Shown piece after piece: positions 35,601 through 47,600 of a DNA stretch of 64,000 nucleotides; within the stretch, counting starts at the first letter, position 1, and every line of letters starts with the position of its first letter. Below the pieces are notes generated by a model that was given only the letters and a program-made list of their open reading frames with translations, was not told the DNA's origin and did no database searches. The translations under genes and the position numbers were made by a program. The DNA comes from Notospermus geniculatus (taxonomy: Eukaryota > Nemertea > Pilidiophora > Heteronemertea > Lineidae): contig NMRB01000291.1 of assembly GCA_002633025.1 (NCBI GenBank), forward strand, positions 254,954-318,953, written 5' to 3'.

Positions 35601-38600
35601 TACAAAACCGAAGACTGTGAAGGCTACTTGCAGCACTAAAACGTGTAAGAAAGACACAGTGACGGTGTCCACAAAAGGTGGTCCAAATACTCATGGGAAG
35701 CGCAATAAAGCTGGAAAGGATAAAACCAAGGCTGCTACACCACAGATCTTCACAATTCAGTCCAAAACTGGTGCTGCACAGGGGGAAAGTGTTTACATAG
35801 ACCTCACCGACTGTGACGTAGATATTAGCGTTTTCTATCATCCTAAACCAACAGAAATCGATTGGTGCTATCAATCCCCGTCTGCAGCGCCGTGCTACGA
35901 TGGCTACTGGTACTACCCCACGTCAATGCCGTATGCATTCTATCCTATGTACTACATGCAGCCTCCCGTTGTGTCAATACCTCGGCCGCTGTGCGTCCCG
36001 CGAGACCAGGACATACTTGCTTCGTCAAAGACGTGCATGATCCCAGCTCATGAAATAGAAAATTGTAAGATATTTTAGATTCATTTCTACTACTATAATT
36101 GCCTTTTACACTTGCAGATTTCATCGGAATCCTGTGGGTAATACACTGCCCACGCCACCAGCTGCTGACTGGTGGAAGAGTACGATGGCCCGCTTCCTTC
36201 AAAACCGCCGACTCCGATTCATGTTGGTGAGAAATGTTGGCTACCACTCCTTTTCCAGGTGTCTTGATTAGATTTTCAGGTGCATTCCTAGACTTCAACA
36301 GCTGTACATCATGGCATCACAGAGCATATTCGCCTGTAGAATGATAACTCATCTAATCGGTGTTGGTTCCTTTCATCTAGGAACGGCAACAAAAAGCCCT
36401 TGTTGATTTCCTGATCACAACGCCTACATTCCGTGTTCATTGGAAGTGCATGCAGTTCACTTTTTTGCTTGACCTCGATCGGAGTCTTTGTGGGTGTAGA
36501 TAGCCGAAGCTGACTGAGATACTTCGAGGTTTGATTTCCGGGTTCTGCATTCTCCAGTCAATGAAGATTCCTTTCCTGTTCACACATACATAGGTCACCA
36601 GTGGGTGGCTTAATGTGTGACCTTGCCATTAAACCGCATGGCCATGCTGGAATAACAATTGTCATGCTGGAATAACAATTGGGATTGTCTTGAACATGTT
36701 GAATGGTTCTACATTTGGTGTAAACCATCGTGAAAAATTCCAATTTTCATTTCTCATTTCTGCTACATGTTAACTCGTGCACCACCCACATGGAATAAAA
36801 CCATGATTAACTATCATGCTGTTCTTCCAGCAGGGCCAGGAGATTGCTGAAAACAAACATGAACAAAATTGGCCATTGAGATCCGAGTTGAGATCCGTAT
36901 TGAAAGGATTCAGGGGCGGATCCACGACTTTGGGAGAGAGGGGGCGCACTGTGCTAGAAACATTGAAATCTGCGGTGAATTCCAATGATTTGCTCCAAAT
37001 TTGAGAATTTCACGGTCAGTTTTACACATTAGTTGGCCAAAAGGGGGGCGTGCGCTGGGTGTGCCCCCCTTGGATCCGTGCCTGGGTTATGTGTATCGAA
37101 GTGAAAGAAATACCCATTTCATTGCTTCCATTGGGAGGAATCATCAATTCTTGAGGTTGAGACCCAGCACAAGAGAAAGTCACATCCTGGGCAGTGGGGA
37201 GTCCTGACAAAATGCCTGAGGATGACAGATCCAGGAAGAACTGTTTGACATGTCAGGCTACAACGGTTGGAAACATGGAATGTTTACTACTGAGCCATTT
37301 CTGTTTACTATTCCTCTGTCTGTTACCCTAGGAGATTTCATTGATCAAAAGCAGAAAATAGATGAATTGATTCAGGGCACTGCCGTCTATTCATTGAGAT
37401 TGAATGGGTCGCCACAGGCCCGTACAATTGAATCCTAGGCCTCTTGGATATTGTCATGGGCTGTTCTTTCTTTTCAACAGTTATAAATAAGGTGGTCTCT
37501 AAATAGTGACTTGAATACACATGATGATGTGTCGGGAAGATATTTTGGACAGAAATCCTGCGAAAGTCATGCCTGGGTTGTGACAAAATCAGACAGAGTA
37601 CAGTTGCTAAGTCATGTATCATTTGCAGAGTTGTTGGGCATAATCAAGTCGCTTCAAATGAACTGCTCATATCATTGATTCCAAAATAGGAATAAAAAGT
37701 TCTGTTCACACCTCACCTTCATCACATTCAGTTGCAGATACACTTTCCTTGGGGCGAGAATATTTGATTTATCGGTGGTTTGGCACTTCCGTCTGAATAA
37801 GCAGTGGAGAACAGTTTTTGACCCCATATTCATGGGAAAATAGGCCAGTTTGGAAAGAAATTAGGAAATTACAGCAAAAGCAAATGGTATTATGTTCTGA
37901 TTATAGTGATGTATGTACTTTGTTTCCTGAATCATGTGGTCAGTTCTTACAACACAATAGTGCAACCAACAATTATGCCTCGATCGGAATAATTTCAACT
38001 TTTTTTAGTCAAATCACCAATCAAACAATGCAAATGACAATTATACATATGTAGCATGGCAGCAAGTCGGAGGTGAAAGTGGTTCCGGTTGTTGCCAGGA
38101 AAATTGTACTCGATGCCCGGCTCCAGGAAATAGCAGGTTAGAATGTGTCCTGGAACAATACTAAGTGAACTGTACATTGCTGTCAGCAGTTCTGTGTAGA
38201 TAGGTTACCTAGAAATCCTTGTTTCAATCAGGAAACTCTTAATGCAATGTGACAAGAAATTATGGACATGATATTGTCGGGTTCCCCCAAACAGTTAAAT
38301 TAGCATAGCTTTCTTCCCAATTTTCTCAAATTCTTTTAAACATGGGGAAAAAGAGCTGCGCTTTACTTAAAATGACCATGGGCTGTATTAGTTCGGACAA
38401 GACAGCATGCCATCCCATTGTCTTCCTTCTTACCTAAGACTAGTTGATGGAGTTCATTGGCATGCTGGGGTATCTTCATGCACTTTGGGTAGTACTTGGA
38501 CTAAGTGACTTTGTATTAAAGCCCCTGCAAAGATTTGCCTCTATATTTAGTCCAACACATGACATCGGGAGCCTTGAGCCATGCGAGGATCACGTTCCAC

Positions 38601-41600
38601 GTTCTATACCTATAAAGTGATTTGATTTGATCATATCGATGGGTGGGGCTGCATCTGACATAGAAGTTGCACATACCACAAGTGCTGTTGTTCCTCAAGG
38701 CAGCGAGAGTGTAAACTCTAGAACTTACTTAACCTACATGTAGGTACAGTACAGGTCACAATTGACATCCCTAAATTCGCGTAAGGTATGCGTAACTTGC
38801 GCAACAACTCACGAGCTATGTTACGCATAACTTACGAGGTGAGTTACGTGAATTTCGCTAGCTACGCAGTGATTTACGAGGTGAGCTACGCGATTTTGGC
38901 GAGTTTCGTGGCGAAACCAAAGCCGTGAGTTACTCGTAAGTTACGCGTAACTTACGAGTAACTTACGCGAAGCCGTAGGGATGTCAATTGTGACCTGTAC
39001 TGTACCTTATTACCGGTACGATGATGACTGTGGTAATAAATTCATGATATCTACCCAAACAGGAAAGCTATTCTGTGTTGCACGACAACAAACTTTCAGC
39101 TTGTGTCCGTGTGCACGAGTCAGAGCTAAGAGAAGTTCACGTTGTGTACACTTGTGCACTTTTTGGACCACCCTGTAAAGCACATCTAGCAATCCCGAAG
39201 AAGATGCTAATCATCAGCTACGTGCAACTTGGTGACCCTGGCTGTTCGCTCAGTGAAGTGGATGGTGGGTGAGGGCCAAAGATTCAAGTATCAGTCATTT
39301 AGTGTCCATCTTGTGTGCTCTATTCTTCAAGGGCTCTCGATGTTTATGAGTGATAAACAGGGGAAATCCATTAGTCTATTTGAGAGCAAACGCTCCCTAT
39401 CACTCAAGAAACCTGAGTCAAGTCAGTTCAAGGGACAGTAGAGAGGATACTCGCCCCTGGCCGTTGGGAACCTAACTAAAACTAAATTTAGACTCATCGG
39501 GCCGATTTCACAAAGGGCGTTTAAGACGCGTGTAACTTCACTAAATGCACGCACTTCCACCATGCATTTGACGAAGTTACACGCGTCTAAGTCTTAAACG
39601 CCCTTTGTGAAATCGGCCCATCATGTTTAACAGGGGGATGTGTGCCCAACAAAATGTTCTTGACATATGAAAAGTTCTTAAGCCACCTGTACCGTACAGA
39701 AGAGGACAGGGTCATTGCCCTATCACTACCAGAACACCGCGTCATGCCATCTGTGCTCAACATTTTTTTTAAAGTGCCGATACAGTCTATTTCCTTTAGT
39801 TTCAATTTGCAAACATTTGTGTCTGCTGAGCTATTTCAAAAATATGATCGTGTGAGGATATCAGGATATTTGATTCTCAACATGTTCAATATTTTGAAGT
39901 AGCATACAATCTATTTCCCTTGCTTTTTAATTTGCAAGCCTTTTGTGTCTGCTGAGCTGTTTTGAAAATACAATCGTGCAACGATGTGAGGATATGAAGA
40001 TATTTGATTCGTCACGTGCTGCTTAGTCGATTACGGAAGACCCTTTTGCAACAGGATCATATATCCCGTAATTTTAAGTCACGTTCTTCAGTTCTTTCTC
40101 TTTCCTTGGCCTTCATCTCGTTGCGGATGCAAATTGTTAGCTCATGATCAGTCATGAATGAAGAAACCTGCGGAAATTGTTTCCCATGAATCAGATTAAT
40201 AGCTGCGTGCCGGAGTTAGCCAATTTCTGACAAAACACCAGGTTTCCGCTACGGCTTGAAAAGACCGCAAGTTTTTAGACTCGAACATGTCATCGTATCA
40301 TATCCGAACCACTTGCCCAGATTCTTGGAACTGTTTGTCCATCACAACATGTCNTCAAGGGACAGTAGAGAGGATACTCGCCCCTGGCCGTTGGGAAGCT
40401 AACTAAAACTAAATTTAGACTCATCGGGCCGATTTCACAAAGGGCGTTTAAGATGCGTGTAACTTCACTAAATGCACGCACTTCCACCATGCATTTGACG
40501 AAGTTACACGCGTCTAAGTCTTAAACGCCCTTTGTGAAATCGGCCCATCATGTTTAACAGGGGGATGTGTGCCCAACAAAATGTTCTTGACATATGAAAA
40601 ATTCTTAAGCCACCTGTACCGTACAGAAGAGGACAGGGTCATTGCCCTATCACTACCAGAACACCGCGTCATGCCATCTGTGCTCAACATTTTTTTTAAA
40701 GTGCCGATACAGTCTATTTCCTTTTAGTTTCAATTTGCAAACATTTGTGTCTGCTGAGCTATTTCAAAAATATGATCGTGTGAGGATATCAGGATATTTG
40801 ATTCTCAACATGTTCAATACATGTATTTTGAAGTAGCCTACAATCTATTTCCCTTGCTTTTTAATTTGCAAGCCTTTTGTGTACTGCTGAGATATTTTGA
40901 AAATACAATCGTGCAACGATGTGAGGATATGAAGATATTTGATTCGTCACGTGCTGCTTAGTCGATTACGGAAGACCCTTTTGCAACAGGATCATATATC
41001 CTGTAATTTTAAGTCACGTTCTTCAGTTCTTTCTCTTTCCTTGGCCTTCATCTCGTTGCGGATGCAAATTGTTAGCTCATGATCAGTCATGAATGAAGAA
41101 ACCTGCGGAAATTGTTTCCCATGAATCAGATTAATAGCTGCGTGCCGGAGTTAGCCAATTTCTGACAAAACACCAGGTTTCCGTTACGGCTTGAAAAGAC
41201 CGCAAGTTTTTAGACTCGAACATGTCATCGTATCATATCCGAACCACTTGCCCAGATTCTTGGAACTGTTTGTCCATACAACATGTCGTCAATCCAGTGG
41301 GATGCATACCTTGGGCTGATTCCAAGGCACGTGGTTATTCTGTCCGCCATCCTCTTCCAGTTCACGGAATTCCGTCGAACGTTATCTGAAATCTGTCTGT
41401 TCAGCTCATGAGTGCGATCGGCTGCAACAGAATCGTTGCCACAAAAATCAATTTAGCCCAGTGTGGAGGCTGAGGAAAACAGTGTTGTAACCATGGTAAT
41501 GTAGGCTGGCTTGCTTCGGCAGAAACCGTGTCAGGTACTCCCACGTCCTGCGTCCCTTGTTTTTGCGGGGTTGGGTTAAAATTACCTTGCCTGGTCACTG

Positions 41601-44600
41601 AGCACTTGTTGTCTATTTGGGGAGAAAATTAGCTGTCTTTTCTTGTAGCGTTTGAACTCAAAGAGAGTTGTGGAAGAAATTTTCAGTGGACAGAAGTTTT
41701 TAGCTTGTTTTGATGTGACCTTTCTCTCTCCTTGCAGTCACTGCTACCCAACCTGCCCAAAGACCATGGATTCCCCTGGCACATCCAGAAAGAAATCGCC
41801 CAACAGGTGAGTTAATTAGTAATGTAATAGTCTTTTAATTACTGAGTAATTCGTATAATGGTTGAAGTTTGCATCAAAGCTTTGCAGTAATTGCATGAAC
41901 AAGGGATGATTCCTCATAGCGTCTGATGAGCAAATGGCTGCCATATCTGGACCATCGCTCCGTGCTGGGAATTTTCTCAGCCTGTTGCCTCCGAACACTT
42001 CAGGCACAAAGCAGAAATACCTGGTGAACGGAAGTGCTTGCTTGGCTATAATCTCCTTTAGAGATGCTCAAAAATGGCCCTCCCGGAGGAAGACGGAAAA
42101 AGCAATCTTCAAGTTGGTGGGTTTCATTGTGGTGTGCTCAGGAAGTGAATTGGCCAATACATACCCTGGGAGAATGCCAAGGGTCTTTCACGTGATAACA
42201 AAAATACCCTTTCAAAGCAAGAGAAACCAAGTGGCTTCCATCCAGTGCCCATACAGAAAGGAGTACGAAGTCTTCTTGTTTTGTAAAGGACATCCTCCTT
42301 GCCACTTTACTGTCTGGGGTTTATGAGTGGGCTTACCATGGACTTATTTTTTCGCCTGAGGTGATGAGCAGATGAAAAACGTCTGGCTCTCGTTAGTAGT
42401 AAGTTGCATGTGCTTTTGATGAAGAGAAATTAATGGTTGACTGTTGAGAACTTTTGGCTGCCTTCGAAAGCCCGGTCTGGAAGCCCATTCCATCTCAGGA
42501 ATGAGATGGTCTCATCGCATCAGTTTCTTTAGAATGTTTTCTTGGTGGAGAAATGAGCCAGTAATGTTGTATTGAAGGAATCTCTGTTGATGTGTATTCA
42601 GGCATTTAAAGAATTCTTCAAATATTTGATGAAATTGTTGATATTTCTTGTCAATAATGTCCACGAAGTGATGACTGTATTGTGTTTTGTAAATTAGCTG
42701 TTGGTATTGGCTGCATTTGGATTCTTCTCTCCAAAGCAGACGAGAGATGAAAATGGGCATTTTGTGAAAATGATTGAATGGTAAACAAGCGTTATGTTAG
42801 AGTGATATTTGTTCCGTCATGATAATGCTGTCGATGGAGAAAAAATATTGGAATCCCTGCTGTCAAATATAAGTTCGATATTTTGGCACTGGGGCTGATG
42901 CAGGGTTCTGCCGATGCTGGTCGGCGCCGGACGGCCCCGTCCAGGACGCAGAAATGCCGACCGGCACTCAGCCTAAAAGGAGTATTTTCCGACCAGCACG
43001 ATTTAAAAAAAAATGTTGAATAAAAATGTGTAGAACTTAAATAAAATCATCATAAGAGAAAGTAATCTCGTATTTGTGCCTATCATCGATCTGAATGGTG
43101 TGGTTATCATCATCATAATTTATGCAGATTGAGCGAGTGATCTGGCGAACTAACGAAGTGTACCAAGAGAGATGCCCGCTACGCACAGTAATCACTTCCG
43201 AATTTCCTTTCTGTTCCCGCCATTCACAAAATGTGCTTNTTGAAGAATTCTTCAAATATTTGATGAAATTGTTGATATTTGTTGTCAATAATGTCCACGA
43301 AGTGATGACTGTATTGTGTTTTGTAAATTAGCTGTTGGTATTGGCTGCATTTGGATTCTTCTCTCCAAAGCAGACGAGAGATGAAAATGGGCATTTTGTG
43401 AAAATGATTGAATGGTAAACAAGCATTATGTTAGAGCGATATTTGTTCCGTCATGAAAATGCTGTCGATGAAGAAAAAATATTGGCATTCGTGCTGTCAA
43501 ATATAAAGTTCGATACTTTGGTGATGGGGCTAATGGTGTGTCTAAGCTTACAGTTATGACTGTGTGAGAAAATATTTTGCATCATGGGTCAGAGCCTACC
43601 GAGTACAGGGTGGGTTTGCATTGACGTGCATTGGATCAACGTCTTGCCTCTTCATCCTGCCATTATTGGTGGAGACCATTTCTTCAACCAAGCAGTTGAC
43701 TGCTGTGAAATCCTCAACTTTACTCTGTTCGATCGTCAAGCATGGTTGAGTCTCTTCATTAATTCAAGCTTCTAGCTGACTGATCTCTGTGCATGTCTAT
43801 CGGGTGATAGAGCGCTGGGAGGAAGCTAATGGCGTCTATTGATTTTGATGATGACCGCATGCAAATGAGTCGGGTGATCCAGGCTCCATGGACGATTAAA
43901 GTGTCCTTCAGATTTTAGTCCCTGGCTGTGAGGTCACGGGAACCGCTAATCACAGTTTTAATGACAAATGCTGGTTCCATTGGGTCCCTTGATTTCAATT
44001 TGTTCATTCCTCAGACCCTCTGTCACAGATGATCCTGTGATCGTGAGCATTTCATACCTGGACCATAGCATTGTCCAGGAGACCATAAAGGCGCTGCTCC
44101 ACGTGACAGTTTTCTATTGAAAGTTTGCTGTCAGATAGTCAGTTATTGCTGTCAGACAGCAATAATTGCTGTCATACAGTCACTAGCTGAACAACTTCCA
44201 CGGGATAGTCTTTAGACAATTACTATCTGACAGCAAACTTTCGACAGAAAACTGTCACGAGGAGCAGCGCCTTAAGTCTCTGGCTACTTCATAATCTTGT
44301 GTCTATGTCTACAGTATTCATACTCGCGAGCCAGTCTTCCTGTCCATCCTACGGGACTTTCCCGACACGGAGAAAAAAACGAGACTGTGCCATTTCAGTA
44401 ATCAGGTTTATGCGTCTTATGCAGTTGCGAAGATCCTAATTGATCCCAACGGGAGCTGATGATGTAAAATATCAGTCTGTTATATTTGGTGTATGTAGCT
44501 TTCTTTGAAGTTTATGATCATACTGTTCTTTGATGTAGAATTGGTATCAGAAGTAAAATATTTGCCAAGTACCTGCTTTCATCCATGTCCATGTTGTGCA

Positions 44601-47600
44601 TGCAGTCTTCAACAGTTCTCCTGCTTTTGACAAAGTTCTGGGGGTTTCCTTTTGTGAGGACCAGGACTGTCCTCTGCCACCTCCCTAAATGGCAGTGACC
44701 GTGGGTCAAACTGTAGTTGTGTATCATTATGAACATTTTCTTCCTGATACATCCTTTCTGGTGCAGAAAGAAAAACCAGGAATTATCCAACCTAGCATCA
44801 ACAATTGATGCTAGATTCAACTGCATCATGCTGATGGCCCATGCTGACTGATTCAGTGTCCCATCATCTGAGATGCTGATACCGAACTCACCATCATCCC
44901 AGCCAGCCATGCTACCTCATCATTCAACCTCAGAATCTATGAGGAGATCACCTGCCCTGATTTGGTATTCTCTTCGGCTGCGTCCACTTCCTAATATTGC
45001 TAATTGACGTGATTGAGCACGCCAGAGTTGTGGTCATCCGGTGTCCTTCAGTTGCTCTATTGACCGTCATCTGGTCTCGCCACCCACCAACTCTGTTTAT
45101 TGCTTCTTATTCATTAGCTTCTGATCGTGAAACATCGGGCGGAGAAAGACGAGGTGGATGGCGGGCTAGCGATGATCAGTGAGTTGTCAGGCAAGATCAT
45201 GGCAGAGAGATTTATCGTTTAACCCATGTCTGGATTTGGTGATGGGATTCGAACTTGTGACTCTCAGTCTCTCACCATGGGTCAAAATACCCATTGTACC
45301 ATCACAATTCCTTTCTGCCATGTCTGCAGTGGTTTAAAGCCTGCCGCACACTGGAGCTATCTGCTGAGCAAAAAGTCATTCGAGACCATTTGCTCAGCGG
45401 CTAGCTCACGTGTACGCGTATTTTCAGTGAGTTTTCTGCCTCACCGCAAAATATGCGTACACATGAGCTAGCTGCTAAGCAAACACGCGAACTACATGTA
45501 TCTGCTGAGCAAAAGGTCTCGGATGACTTTTTGCTCAGAAGATTGCTCCAGTGTGCGGCAGGCTTTACTCAGCTGCCAATGACCAAATTGAGGAGAGATG
45601 AAGTCTACAGACTGGGCTGAAACATTCTTGATCTTGAATGCATGAAGAGTCACTGGAAAGAAGTCTGGTACGATAGTTGCCCATGGCCAGCGTAATTGAT
45701 ATGCGAAGTTTCATTAATGCCAAATATGGTTTCCTTGCTTCCTGATCATGTGGTACAGCATGATAATGAGTTCGTTCAATTTTTTGCCTCGGCTTTTCCA
45801 TTGCAATGTACGTTCCGGCAAGCCACCTGAAGTGCATTTCCCCCTCGAATTTCCTGACGGCTTCACTTACAAGTTGCTATGTGTCTCCCTCAAGTGGCGC
45901 CATCTCTCATGAATCTTTTATTGCTTTACTTGTGTGATACTCCATGTTGAAGTTTGAGTGTCGGAATAACTGTCTGAAGGAGACCAACAACCTGGCAGGC
46001 TACTCGTTGTAAACCATAAACTTTTGGAGGACTGGTTAAAAATTCATTCTCCGATGGGAAAACTACTGATATTGATTTACCTGTTGACGACAAGTTTGAA
46101 TGTTTTAAAAGAACTGATGTTTGTGTGCAGCAGGAAGGCAGAAAGGACTGCCATGGTAGATCAATTTGGTCACTGAGGACATGTACCCATTGGCACTGGA
46201 AGGCATGACTCAGAGAGTTGAAATCTGGTTTGTGTGGACCCAAAGTGTGCACGGTGTGCACTGTAGTAGTCCAAAACCCTTTAATGTGTCCCTTTAACAT
46301 TGTGTTATAGCACAGTTCATACATTTTTAAACATCTTGTTAAAAAAATTGATTTTGTGGTAAAAGCCTGGCATGCTACAATTGATTAACTGTTATAGGTA
46401 GGCGTGTATGTGTGGATGGTATTGACTTTGCCAACTAAACGATCAGAAAAATGTGGCAATCATATCAACAACTTCAGTTGCCATGGTTACAAGTTCAAAC
46501 TTGACATGAGGAAAGTTGCACATGTAAATAACAACATTTTGGTGGAACTGTTCAAAACGCAAAGTGCCATCTGCATTATCAAAATTTATGTAGTTAGCTA
46601 TTCAAAAAAAGTACTTTAGTATTCCAATAACATGTGTCGTGATGTGGGAACCAGGCAGAACTTGAGTAATGATGAATGCGTTTGCACTTAAAGGTTGCGT
46701 GTCTGTGTGGTTGAAGATCCTGAATTGAATACGAAATAAAATGACTGCATGGTTCATCCTCAAGTTGGTACAACACAGCATTGTGGCGTTCCACCTGCTC
46801 AATGTTGGAGTACTTTTGGAGGAATTGAATTCAAACTATTTAGGGCAAGGACAGTACCATTATAAAAACATTAGGCCACGCCTGATGAAACATCTATGAA
46901 GGGTCAATCGCTGGCACGCGGATCTGGTCCAATTCCGGTTCATTCGCCCCAGTTTTTCCTGACAGTGACACAGTATTCAGAAATCCATTTGATCAAATTT
47001 TCACGGACTGGAATTCGATGCCAATTTGAGGCTAGGGGCACCAGGACGGCACAGTGCCATGTCATTCTCATCCCTGCTATTGGCAGGCCACCTCAAAACA
47101 TATTCTTTTATATTCTATATTCAAACATATCCACAGAGCCCATTACATTCATTCACCTTCTTACCTGCTGTCACAAAAGTACCTGACATTTTACCTTCTC
47201 ACGGCCGTCCATCCTCTGTCGTTTACGATATTTGCTGTGCGTGTTGGTGGACGTGTTCATGCTATCACATTTTAAACAACGTGACGAAAAAGGCTTGCTT
47301 CCACGATATTTACTCTTCTTCCTTCTCTTGCGTAGGGCGTATTTGATTTATCAAAAGCAGAAAATTGCATCAATTTACGCATGGTTGCTTTCTGTCTTGC
47401 TGGGACTTACGAAGTTATAAACGTAATTAGTTTGATGTCAAGATAACTTTTTCAGCTGCTTTGAAATGACATCACGTTGTTTTCATCAGCGGGCCTTCCA
47501 CTGTCAGAGTGGTACATTTTGCAACAAATACCTTCACCTCAGGTTCGATTCCAAGTTGGAAACCAATCTGGATACCAGTCTGGATGAGTTGAGTAGATCT

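Larger units (their letters stand above)
36272..39427 (+). other. CNOT6: CNOT6 intron 3, part downstream of the nested gene
   Basis: Holds the possible 3' UTR of the nested gene (AATAAA at 36794), a 17-bp tandem duplication near 36645-36680, a CAGGGGCGGATCC-ended element (36911-37084) and the TTACG-rich inverted-repeat element (38742-39007). No protein exon is recognised. Confidence 0.5.

Noticed and set aside
34292-35874. Several antisense frames opposite the nested ORF
   Set aside because: They are shadows of the 548-residue ORF with low-complexity antisense translations.
38742-39007. CRISPR-like array from repeated TTACG words
   Set aside because: Units are irregular, on both strands, without spacers, and the genome is eukaryotic.
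45226-45305. Functional tRNA gene on the minus strand
   Set aside because: A- and B-box words and a 7-bp acceptor-like pairing exist, but the T-stem does not pair and no convincing anticodon arm forms; kept as a SINE remnant.
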